A stretch of DNA of 64,000 nt. Source: Scolanthus callimorphus (Eukaryota > Cnidaria > Anthozoa > Actiniaria > Edwardsiidae). The translations under genes and the position numbers were made by a program. The stretch lies in the NCBI GenBank assembly GCA_033964015.1, contig CM066912.1:31458532-31522531 (forward strand). Direction: 5' to 3'. Under the pieces are notes generated by a model. That model worked only from the letters and a program-made list of their open reading frames with translations. It made no database searches and was not told the origin of the DNA. Shown piece after piece: positions 36,701-49,200 of the stretch; within the stretch, counting starts at the first letter, position 1, and every line of letters starts with the position of its first letter.

Positions 36701-39700
36701 GAAGTGGCAGGAGCTCTTCAAAAGCCAAAATTGGTACTTTTCCTGTGAAGCACAAAACGACGAAAACAATCCATCAAAGTAACGTTGCATAGAAATATAC
36801 CACTTAGTAAGTAAGGCTGTTCCATAAGCTTTAAAACGATATATAAATGGCCTTTGGAGTGTAAATAATGACGCGACAGTGACTTTTTTCGCGAAAAAAT
36901 GACATCTCTCGCGCAGAGGTATTATACTGTTTTTAAATCACTAGGTTTTTATATACAGGTTTTAACTCAGCAAATGTACTATGAATCTAGTAGATATCTT
37001 TTTCAATGATTGAAAAAAAATCACTTATTTATTTATTTCCATTTCCGTATCAGGTCCCTTAAACTGCAGTTGCGTTTTCGAAGGAGATTTTGCTATTACC
37101 TGCCACTCTGGTTTGCAGCATGATATCATAGATCGGCTTCCCTACAATACAAATTCATTGTTAGTATGTTTTTGCAGTTAAAATCACTTTCTCGCGTTCT
37201 ATATTAAAGTGGCAATGGCACGATTGTTTTAACAAAATTCTATAAATCTTGGTCAGTGGTTTACATAACCACTAAAGAATAGTATATTATGCTTCAACTT
37301 CGTCATGGTAAGAAAAAGAAACTAAGTGTGAATTATATAGGCATTCTTTCGTAAGATTTAACAGCTTTTGCTATCACGTTTCCAGGTTCGATATAGTCCA
37401 TTATCGTAAAATAAAAAAGGCAATTCATAATCCATGTCCATCCACTCGAGAGAATACCAACATACTCCGAATTTGTGCTTATCTGGCAGTTGAAAGGCTA
37501 CTTACCACTGTATGCATTGCTACGCGACCTCAAAATTCAATGTTGCGATGGGCGATTTCTAGCCGCAAATCAAACAAAACGCTGGAATCGGCTACTTCAG
37601 TGGGTCGACGTTGATCCCCAAATCAACGAAAATGGTTTCAAGCTATCCTTTGGCTTCCTTGCCTCGAATGTTTAACTTTCTGGTTCAAGAAAATTAACAT
37701 TACAATTTTCTTGCGTAAAATTGCCAATCTTAACAGTGAATTTTGAGGTCGCGAAGCAATGCCTAGATGGGTATTTTGATTATTTCTTGTGACATGAACT
37801 TCAGTTATTGTTACTATAAGAGGCGTTTTCGAAAGTAAATGGGCTTTGCTTGAAGTAAATCCGTGGCAGTGTTTGTTAAAAGAAAACATTTAGGAAGTCA
37901 AAGATTTAACTTTGAAATATTATAAAATTCACTTTTTGTAAAAAGCTTTCTGAAATACATCCAAAACTGCATTCAGTAAAAGTTCCGTTCATTTTTTATC
38001 AGGGAGAGGGAGGGGCTGGTGGAATGAGGGGGGAGGGGTCACCCAAAAAAATACGGCCTCAAAGGGGGGGCCACCCCCAAAAATACAAGCACATAACAGG
38101 GAGGAAACGAAAAGTTGCAATATGTTCGTTACATGTTTCAACTCGCTTATATGTTTCTGATTTCACTCAATACTTAATAAAAATTTCGGCGCGCTTTGCG
38201 CGCATGAATAATTTAACATCTATTAATGCTCTTTTAGTTTTTTGACGAGAAAAATTAACCCTTTAAAAATTGCCCTGCACTGATAGGCCTGCCGGGCAGT
38301 CTCTGCTCGAAAGAACACCCCTTAGGTAAGCGTGAGTTCAACGTTTACTTACAAGCATAGAAATTCGTCATTTGGGCCGCGCACATGATAATAATAATTT
38401 ATTCATTTGCGGCGCGCATGAAGAATATTACCTAAAGGCTCAGGAGCCCTCTTCTAGGAGCTTTCATCTAACCTATAATATATAGATTTAGCCACGGGCT
38501 AAAAGCGGAGCTCCCGGTTACATATTTTTCTGTGTTAATGAAACAAAAACAAGGTTGCCATTGTAGATAGCTTGTCACAGTATGCTTTACAAGAAAAATG
38601 TCACTGTATACAGTGTATACAGTGTCATCTTTGGTATGTTGCTACACTGGCACAATAAAGCTTGGCCTGTCGTCAAGTAGGGTAAAGAAACTTCCTTCAG
38701 AAAAAATAGCATACTTAACCCCTCCAATGGAATAATTCTAACAAAGAACAAAAGTGCAATAAAGAGAAAAGTAATTATTTGCCATGAGTTTTTTATAAAT
38801 TTGAATCACAATATACATGTCCCATTTATTACATGAGCAGTGTATTTTTACTAAAATATGTCATTCCAGAAAATACCAATACCCTACCAATAACCTACCC
38901 CTTTCTTATACCTCTAGCCTGAAAACCCTACCCCTTTCGGGCCGAGCATCCCCGTACAATCCAATATATGGTATACCATGAATGAGAATGAGCTTTCCAC
39001 TCATACAGCTGCACCTTCTTTTTTAATTTATTAAGAATTCCACTGAATGGTAAGGGGGGTGGGCCTAGAAGCTCAGAAGGGAGGGGCATCCACTTTTGAA
39101 CATGTTTTCTTGTTTTCCCCCACCCCCCACATTGCCATACATAATGTCTATCAGCCCCCTCACTTATGTTCTGCCTCCCATGTACTACAGCCATAATATG
39201 TTAATATTATTTTTGCCTTATGCCATGGATGGCCTGTCCAAGAGCGATCTCTGGCTGCTGCTTTGTCACTGAATTGAAAGAGAATAGGAACCCATTAAAA
39301 AATGTTGAAACTATAACACATATTCTTTTCCTGTCTATTTACCAAATGAAAGCATATAGCCATGGATATTATTATACATTTTAGTAACGGAACATACTGT
39401 CCCATTATCTTTGTAAAAGCCATAAAAATAATGAAAACATTAAATCAAGGATGAATAACATTCAAACTTTCAGATTCACCACTTTAAAAGGAATGTATTG
39501 ATTGAAGCAAGGTTGATTTTTTAACACTCCATAATTACGATGTCTCTGTTTGATTGTCCAGGAGGCACACAGGGCACACACACAGAAGCATCGTTTTTGA
39601 CGTTTTTGATTTTATGTAGTATTTTATGATATGGTAGTATTTTAGAAATTATTTGCTTCCGATCGATTAAAAATATGCTTAGGAATGTTTTATGTGGATA

Positions 39701-40181
39701 AGTGTCCAGCAGGCACTAATTCAAGGATTTATGGTGCGTTAACAGTGTCAGGGCCATAGCGCTTACCGGGGCCGGGGGACCCAGTTTTTCCCCAAACAAC
39801 CCTTAAAACTCCCAATTTTGCACCCTGCATTTCAAAGTTCTCCCAAACAAGGCAAAAGAGTCTAAACTTTTTTTAAAAAACTGCTTTGAGGTTTTTTATA
39901 TGTTGTCCCCCCCCCCCCCCCCAATTTTTGGAGGCTTGCTACGGCCCTGAGTGTTATGTGTGGTTCCCTCTCTCCCTCACTCCACAGAAGTATTTGTATA
40001 TAAAAAGCAGGTAAATTAACCCGTAACCACTCTAGAACTTCCAAGCCCTTCCTTGAATACTTTCTGGAACCATAACGAAGGGGGTACCTTGATATAAAAG
40101 TGATGTGGAGGTCTGACATTTTTTGGGGGTATGACATTTGTAGTAGAAAGATTTTTTTGGGTTTAAAATTCTACCAGGTAT

Positions 40182-40212
<31 letters not shown>

Positions 40213-43200
40213 GTGGGGGGGGGGGGGGGTTGATCGAAAGCTAAAGCTAAAATTTGGAGCTTTGTCGGACCCCCAGTCATTTCTATATCCAAGTACCCCC
40301 TGGGAACTACACATTTTATGTTTGGCTAAAGTCATTACTGAGGATATTCCACTTAGTGTGATGATTGCAGGGGGCCTGGCCGGGGGTGCAAGCTAATCCT
40401 CACAAGATGACTTATGAAAAACATCACATGAAGCTACAATGTCACAGATACAAATGATTGTAGGTTCACTATTTTCATTTTTATGACAAATATTAACTAT
40501 CTGTGAATTGTCCTAGGTTTTTATTGAACTGAAATATAATTGCATCTAAACTCAAGCTTGACAAAGGCCAAATATCATGAGGGAGAAATATCTTGTTCTA
40601 AGAAAATATGCCTAAATTTTGTTTCTTTTCCTGTATTAAGATAATCAATTTTCAGATTCCCCTTCAACTGTGAATGATGCACTTTGTCAGTTGTTCCCAG
40701 CATGTCTGGTTTTATAAAGTATACTTACACTTTATTTACAATGTAAAAACTAACTTTTTTAATGATTTGGGAGACAAAAATAATCTCAAATAAACTAATT
40801 GCACTACCTACAAGATATATGCTTCAAAATGTTCGTGCCTGATCCGACAGTGAAACAAAATAATCTAATGATAACTTGCCTGTTATATGCGGTAAACACT
40901 GTGAAGCCAGAAAAAACACAAGCTTGTAAGCTGGAAACCTACAAATTAAATCAAGCAGTCAATTATTTCTCAGTCAAACCTCAGGGCCTCAAAAGCCCAA
41001 TATTTTGGTGTCTAAAGGTTTTTCGAGCGGCAAGGTTGACGTCCCTGCCAAAGTAATCGCGTTCAATTATTCATTCAACATGGCTGCCTAATGGGCAAGC
41101 AAATACCTAAATTCTCCCTAAGTACAATAATTATCGCTCAAAGCTATGGCAACGGAAGTAGAATCACTGTCAAACTGAAATCACTTAAAATGCGTATTAC
41201 ACTTGGAATCCTCAAACAAACAAGTTTCATCATTTTCTAACTAGCGTAGCGAGCCGCCGGGACGCGAAAAAACTTGGAACGAAAATTTAAAAGAAAATTA
41301 AAAGTTATAAGAAAAAAAGTTTATAAAACTACGGTTGAATTTTAAAGTTTTTCGTGAGGACCTACCTTGAGAATATTTTTTCCTTGCACTCGCACAGACG
41401 ACGACAGTCTTCTGAGTTTCGACCTTCGTTCTTCTTCCCGCGCCGTCGTTCTATCTTTCCTTCTGAGATTCTGAGTAAAATGTTCTGGACACTTTTTTCC
41501 GTTGTATTTAGTCTCTGCCTTTTTATCTTCAGGTTTCGACATGTTGGCTAGGGTACTTTCATCCCCTTACTGAAAACATAATTTTTCGTTCTCTCTCGAT
41601 CGACGGCCGTAGTTGTCTTCCGACATGTCATTTGCTCGCTGCTGGTTCTTCTCTCTCGCTCTTCGCCCTCAGACTTCGTTTCTTTTTCCTTCGTGAAACT
41701 CCCGTGTTCATCGACATATCCATCTCGACGTTTCGACCTCATCGCAGTAAATTTGACTTTTAGACTTAGTCTAAAATACCTTGAAATGAGGCAGCTTGTC
41801 ACAGAAACGTTTTCATTTTTTTCGTGAAGAGCAAGAAAACAAATTCCTTCTCTTCTCGAAAATTCTTCCCTGCTTAGCAGAGCCAGAGGCCTCTTCTCTC
41901 TGCATTTCGCTGGTTGAAAAAAAATCCCTTGCAAATAAAATTCAAGGCGCGCGCGTGCTCATTTTCCCGCTCAAAACTGATGGGCTACCTGTGCGACGAC
42001 GGACACACACACAACCGGAAGTCCATGGAAATCAAGGTCGATGGGTATACACTTTTCTGTTATGTTTCCTTCTTCTCCTGCATGTAGCTATAGGGCTCCG
42101 CTACGCGGGCGCCTTCGGCGCCCGCGGGAGCTCCGCTATTATTAGCGTATTTCCTGGGCAACGAAAGAATTATGACCCCTCTTTATGTAAAATGTCTTCT
42201 GCTAGGTCAAATAGGGGACCTGAGGTGGGTGTCACGAAAAGGTTTAATAGTTCTGAGGGGGATCGGTTCCTTAGCTTTGACAGAAATAAGAAAAACGTTG
42301 AGAAGAATGAGACTGCATCACTTAGGCAAGAGTCTATCTTACGGGGCAAGCATTTATAAGAGGATGCGGGGGGGGGGGGGGGGGGTGGGCTGGGGGGGGG
42401 GGGGTTGCAGCAGAAAAAATACATTTGGATTTTGGGGGAGCCACCTAAAAAAATACGGACATGATAGGGGGGGCACCCAAAAAATACAGGGTCCCACCTC
42501 ATTTCCACCAACCCCCCTCCCTGATAATGTTGTTTCTCTTGGACAAAAAGGCTGTGTGATTATTTTCAAGTGCGTGCGCCAATAGAAAAACAACAAACTG
42601 AAGTCGCTGTTTTGGGTTTTCAGTAAAAATCGTTAGCAATCTGTTTAACCGTCCACTCGATCACCCTTCAAGAGTGAATTTATTCACGGGTAATGAACTA
42701 GTGTAAGTATAACTTTTCTTGACATCAGTCTAAAGTATCAACTATCAAGTATCAACTGTAGCATCGCATGATTAAAATAACGTACTGCAATAAAGTGTGG
42801 CGTGCTGCTATAGAAGCACGAGGCAATTTAAGGGGTAAAAAACGTCGACAGAATGCATTTTTCTTTGTTATTTATTCTCTCCAGGAAGTTTATTGGTATT
42901 AACATGAGTCAAATCCACGGTCATACCTTTCGCCTTGCAATGCACACTCAGCTAAGAAGCCAAGAACATTTCTCCGATGTTATACAATTGTAAGTTACAA
43001 ACGTTACAGGTTCTTTAAATTGGCCCATAAGCACCTTCCGGCCTAATACATATACCTATCATCCTATGCTAATTTTCCGTGTCTCCTCCGTGTCTCTTTT
43101 GCATAAAACTAACGCGAAAACCCTTTTTCAAAAGTAGTTACTTTTGAACTTACTAGCTTTTTCCATTGTTGTCTACAGAACTCTTAATAATGCCAGTATA

Positions 43201-46200
43201 GAGAGAGTTCCAAGTGGGACATTCCAACTCTTTTACATATCTATGCTGTAAGTATTTACTTTCTCACCTTATTACAGTAGTATAGCAGGGGCCGAAATAG
43301 CACCTTGTTTGAGGCGGAAAGCCTCCTGGGACTTCAAAAATATGTAGACGTGGGGACAGCAGAGGGTCATATTCGCTATTAATCAGAGAGATATAGACTT
43401 TGAGATACAGAGATCAGATTTGCCATTAATGGGAGCCTTTGATTTTGGAATTAATATTATTAATTTATAAAGAGACCAAGTACTTTGAGAGCTGTGAAGT
43501 TGCGAGCTGCGAGTTCAAGCTGCGAGTTGCGGGTATGAGTTTAAAAAAAGATATCTCTGGAATGGAAAGGGTCTCAATCCTAAACGTCACGTCCGCTATA
43601 AACGAGTAAACAATGTTTTCTAAGTTTCCTGATAGGTTATTCCCCCTGCTAGCAGAGGCCTCCTGCTCTGTTTCGCTGGGCTAGTGAGATTCGCTGAGAG
43701 TCAGGACTCATGGAGAGCAGTGAACGATGACTGGTCAGTGGATGATCTTATTAATCTTGTTCATTTGCGATATTGCATTTCGTGAGGCGTGAAGCAATCA
43801 GAGCTGTGAAACTAACGCAGGTAACTCTCTATTCTCTGGACTGACGTGTGTAATGATGTCACTTCCGTTTATGTGATTGACATTTATGCTAATTTGTAAA
43901 AGCATGCTAGAGACAAGAGAGAGTGGAGTCTCGGTGAACCCCTGTATTCAAGTGAGCGTGCGGATAAATAAACCACAAGAAATCATCTAGTGTATCGTCT
44001 ATTGACACAACATTACATTGGCGACGAGAGATAAAGATCCATCTACGATTCTTCAGCGGATAAACAGAAGGACAGTTCCCAAACAAGCAGAATCACAGCG
44101 ATCAAAACATGACTAACCTACCGCCATTTCCACCCTTCGACATAGTACACGATCAAACATCTCTGGGACCGCGATGGAAGAAGTATGTAGCAAGATTTAG
44201 AAATCTAATCGTTGCCTTTGGACATCACAGACAAGAAACGGCAGACAGCTCTACTCCTTCACTACGCAGGTGAAGACGTGAACGACATTTTCGAGACATT
44301 GCCTAACACTGAAGCCGCTAGTGGTGAAGACCCTTTGAAGAAAGCGATTGACGCTCTAACAGCGTATTTCACACCCAAGAAAAACGTGGCTTACGAAGAG
44401 TATCAGTTCAGACAAGCCGTACAGGATCCAGGAGAAACGATAATGGCGTACTACACGCGATTAAAGCGCCTTAGTGAGACATGCGAATTCGCAAACACGG
44501 ATCGTGAAATCAAATCTCAAATTACACAGCATTGTTCTTCATCGAAGTTGAGACGAAAGGCACTCAGCGACCCAGAAATCACCCTGCAAAAGCTGCTAGA
44601 GTATGGAAAGACTCTAGAAATAACAGAAACACAAGTAGCGGACTTGGAAAAGCAGCAAGAATCGGTGAACAAGATCGGAAAACAAGGGAATTCCCGGAAT
44701 CGAAGGAAACCGAGGAATGGACACGGAACGGACCGCGGAAAAAAGGAATCGCCCGGATCGCGCCCGGAAGACACCAAATGCAGAAACTGCGGAGGAAAAT
44801 ACCCACATGATGGTGGCAAGACAGCCTGCCCAGCGCATGGAAAAGACTGTCGAAACTGTGGCAAACGAGGACATTTCCAGGCTGTTTGTAGAAGTCAACC
44901 CCGATCAAAACAAGATGCCCCCAGGCAAAGGAAGCCGCTTAGAACTCTGGACAAGTATGGTAACAGCACAGCGCGACGGGAAAGAGGTAACACGAAACTC
45001 TTCTTTCTTTAAGAAAGTCAACCTGGATGCGCCAATCATTGACATTGACGATGATGACTCTTCTGAGGAACCAGACTTGGAACCACAAGCGCGACCAGAA
45101 CGTAGGTATCCAACACGGAGCTCAAGACGCCCACCAGAGTACCTGAAGGACTATATGTGCTGATAGGACTATGTCCATCTAGTCATAGCTAGTTTTCGAG
45201 ACTTTATTTGTTTTAAAGACATTATCAGAACTGCGTTGAAATTAGTTTACTCAAGTGCATTAGATTGTTACATTACCGCCATAAGTTCTAAGGTGGGGAG
45301 GAATGTAATGATGTCACTTCCGTTTATGTGATTGACATTTATGCTAATTTGTAAAAGCATGCTAGAGACAAGAGAGAGTGGAGTCTCGGTGAACCCCTGT
45401 ATTCAAGTGAGCGTGCGGATGAATAAACCACAAGAAATCATCTAGTCTTTCGTCTATTGACACAACATTACAACGTGTGGACTCCCTGGAAATCTTGGTC
45501 GCTACTGTGGGTTCTGTGGTTTTGATTGTTTGATAAGTGAAGCTTGAAGACCCTGGCACTCACAGTATTCGATACCAGAATTTCCGTCTTGAATTTATCC
45601 AATCACAAAACTAAAAAATACTTGATACTCGTTTATGAGCGTGACTTTTCGAATTCCACACATGTTCTTTTTTGAAAACTCGAAACGGTAACTCCCAACT
45701 CGCAGCTTTTCTTTAAAGCCAAAAAAGATCTATTTAATTGAATGTCACGACAAATGGATTATTTTATAAGATAGGTCATTCATAAAGGTTTAAAACGACA
45801 TACAGCATGAATTGCGAGACTTTTTTTTTTCTTTTGCTTCCCGAAATTACTATGTATTATACAAGTCATGCTATCGCGAGAAAAGTACACCACTTAAACA
45901 TTGTGCAATCCTCAGGCAAATAGCAATTCATACAGAGATTTTTTGTGACAATAATTCTATCAATCATTTCAGGGTTTTGTAGCTGTTTTATTTAAGCATT
46001 AGAGCACAACTTTCTTATCGGCGCAATAAAGCACGCGTGATCACAAGTGCTCTATTTCGCCAATAAAGTCCTAGAAAGCTGTGCTACAGTAAAAACCCGC
46101 ATAAAAGAACAGGTGTTTTGGGGAATCAGGCTGATTTTGTTCTTGTATATTGGGTGTCTTCTGCAAAATCAGCCTGAAAATGTTCTTAGGTGTTCTTAAA

Positions 46201-49200
46201 TAGTTGTTTCTTAACATCAAATACTGCATACACTAAAAAGGTGACAGTCATTTAGTAACAACAATTAGTCAAGTCTAATAAATTGCTAAACTACCCTGGA
46301 ATTCCTGCTGCAGAACTGAGTGTGTATGGTCTAGCACATCATATTGTTCTCCTGGGTACTCTACCACAAAGTGGGTTACTGTACTCGAATCTAACTGGCA
46401 GCGATTTTTTTATACAAGAACAATTTTAATTTTTCAGGCTGCATGTGTTCTTATGTATAAGGTACCTTTTGACCAAATTTCAGCCTGAGTGTTCTTAAAC
46501 CACATGTTCTTTTATGCGAGTTTTTACTGTATAATGCTTATATGATATAGCGGGGGAGAACCATTACTTTATCGGTGAAATAAAGCATAGATTTGGACCG
46601 ATCAGAGCGCACGTTATATCGTAGCTATATTATAAAATATAATAAAACATATTATACATATAGTAATATTGTTTTTCTTCCACAGCGACTTGAGCTGGAA
46701 CAACATCAAAAGTCTTCGAGACATTGAAGAGGGAGCCCTTTGGCAGAGTGGAAACAGGTACAGTGGTACCTCTATTAAGCGGCCACCTATTAAGCGGCCA
46801 CCCTCTATTAAGCGCCAAAATAATATATTGTCACTCAAGTACTGTATTTACATACCTCCATTCAGCGGCCAACCTCTATTAAGCGGCCACTTGGCTCGGT
46901 CCCGAGGGTGACCGCTTAATAGAAGTGCCACTGTATTAGCACAAAAGGAGAAGCCGTTGTCGCTTTGAACAAAATGGAACAACCGCTTTTTACGGGATTT
47001 ATGTCTGCTTTTACTTCAGCAATTTGTGACAATGTGTGAAATATTGGCAGGTTGTAAAGCAAATATCATAAATACTTTTAATATTATACAAACATAAATC
47101 TGAACAAGCTATGCCTTTGAATATATAAAACTGTCAGAAACCTCTGTTCTGCGCTCCACAAACGGGCAGACAAACGGCTTAAAGAATGAATGAATTAATG
47201 AATGTTAGTTTAATGACTCTTTTGCAGAATAGTCTGAACTAGAGGGCAGCCAGTATACAAAGTACACTGACTGTATATAAAGAGTATCTAGATATATTTA
47301 TATGTAACACTTTTTTTTAAGCCTGTTGGTTTTGCCAGATGTATATGACACGAATCCAATTTTTAGTCCACAAAACGATCAACGTCACCCTGGTCCCAGG
47401 GTGAAGTTTCCGTGTTTTCGAACCAAGTTTGATGTCGCGTTTAGGTTATTTCACTGTAGTTTGGTTTGCCTCAGTGTTTCTTGCTAAAACATCACCCTGG
47501 AGACACTCACTAGGATTCTCAGTTCTATCAATCAAAAACGTCAGTCCCAAAAGCGGAGCTTCGGGTCTCCTATCATTGGATGGTGAATTTAGCGCCTTCT
47601 CATTGGGAGCAGGATTAGTTCCGGAACGCGATCGTGCCTATCGTCTCCCCTTGAATAATACGATTTCGTTCCGGAACTGATCCTGCTGCCAATCAGAAGG
47701 AGCTAAATTCAGGGTGTCCCCAGGGTGATGTTTCAGCAAGAAAGACTGAAGCACAACAAACTACAGTGAAATAGCCAAAAATAACCTAAATACGACTTCA
47801 AACTTGGTTCGAAAACACGGAAACTTCACCCTGGGACCAGGGTAGATCAACGTCAAAATTGAACAACATCCGATAAAAAGCAGCGAAGGTTTGAGCTTGC
47901 TATTCGAATTTTACTCTCTTGCACTTTTCGTTGCGTATCAAATGTCGAATTTCAAATAGCGAGAGGAGCAAAATTATCTATTTAGCCCATAAAATCAAAA
48001 TAAACGTGGCAAAAATGCATGAGTCTGCAGTACAGACTCGGACATACAGTTGCGTGAATCTCGGCCTCAAGCTTATTGCACATCTGATATTAACACAAGT
48101 TTACGTCATGCAAATCAGACATCCAATACCTTGACAAAGAGTCTTGGAGGGTCATTTTCGGCATGCAAAACAGAAACTTCTCGATGCCATAACTTCGCGG
48201 CTTTTGATGGGAACGTACTTTGAAATAAGTAGTCCTCTAGTCATAATATTTTAAGAATATCAAAAAATGGTTTTGTGTCCTATGCTCTTTAAAATCTCCT
48301 AGTTGAAGCCGGGAAACATGGTACTATTTCCACTATTCGAAATTTTCCTGAAAGCCAAAATGCTACACACTAAAAAATGTCAAACAAACTAGTGAAACAT
48401 TACAGTCCGCAAAAACTGAATGCAACATGTAGCCTCAAGACACCAACAGTACACAATGCTGTGCACGCAAAAAACTGGGACTAGCAAACACTCGAGGATT
48501 ACTGCAAGGGTCCTCACCTCGACCCCCCACCCCCCCCCCCCCCCCCCCCTAAATCCAGGGTTCATTTCCTCATTCCCCTGGGGGAGGTGAGGGGAGGACC
48601 CCGCCCCCCTCAACCCTCAATCCAGAATCCCTTTCCTCCTTCCCCTGGGGAGGTGTGGGGAGGACCCTGCCCCCCCCCCCCCCCCCCCCCCCACCTTCAA
48701 TCCAGGGTCCCTTTCCTCCTTCCCCTGGGGGAGGTGAGGGCAGGACCCTGGCGCGCGAGGATGGGCTGATTGTATAGAAGTTTGACATTTAGCTTGATAG
48801 ACTGCTTGAAACCAACATGTATACTCCTCATAACCAAGCTGTTTACAGCAAAATGTATAGAGCTATTATACATTTTGAAAAGAAGTTGAAAAATACTATT
48901 CCTCTATTTCCAGGCTTTTTTTGATCCTTCACCACAACAACATTCTCAGCATCAATTACGGAGACATGAAGGGGAAGGAGCTTCTGGGTTCATTGTACGT
49001 ACGTTATCCAGTGTTATACACTCCACTGATACACAGTTAAAATAGTCACTGAAGTTATCATAGAATGAAAAACACAATTCGGGACTTGTTCGGGCCACTG
49101 TTTTAACACGTTTGCCATGTGAGTGGTATAGGAGGGACCACTTTTTTGTGAGTAGACCGCTTTTTGGCGAGGAATACTAATTTTGGTGAAGTTGATGATG

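Larger units (their letters stand above)
37999..42528. mobile_element. Possible 4.5-kb insertion with inverted tips in gene B intron 7
   Basis: The left tip reads TATCAGGGAGAGGGAGGGG and then CTGGTGGAATGAGG. The right tip ends CCACCAACCCCCCTCCCTGATA, its approximate inverse over about 35 bp. Just inside each tip are G-rich subrepeats containing CACCCAAAAAAATAC. The homologous intron of gene A is only 384 bp, so the whole block is extra. Inside are poly-G tracts, a possible minus-strand first exon (41359-41542) and no recognisable transposase. No target-site duplication is evident. A DNA transposon is possible, but the tips could also be two separate repeats. Confidence 0.35.
43849..45472 (+). 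mobile_element. Gag-only (non-autonomous) Ty3/Gypsy-like LTR retrotransposon
   Basis: Two 169-bp LTRs (43849-44017 and 45304-45472) begin TGTAATGATGTCAC and end ACAACATTACA; I count three differences, about 98% identity. The same five bases, ACGTG, flank the element (43844-43848 and 45473-45477). TTGGCGACGAGA follows the 5' LTR at the primer-binding position, and a purine tract (AAGGTGGGGAGGAA) precedes the 3' LTR. At 1.6 kb it lacks protease, RT and integrase cores. It lies in gene B between LRR exons 2 and 3 and is absent from A. Confidence 0.9.

Noticed and set aside
42087..42140. GC-rich palindrome (CTCCGCTACGCGGGCGCC...) as a terminator or RNA gene
   Set aside because: A short self-complementary repeat with no sign of an RNA gene; no supporting promoter or conserved fold.
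41796..42359. 187-codon + strand open frame
   Set aside because: No recognisable domain, no convincing start context, biased composition, and it runs into a G-rich repeat.
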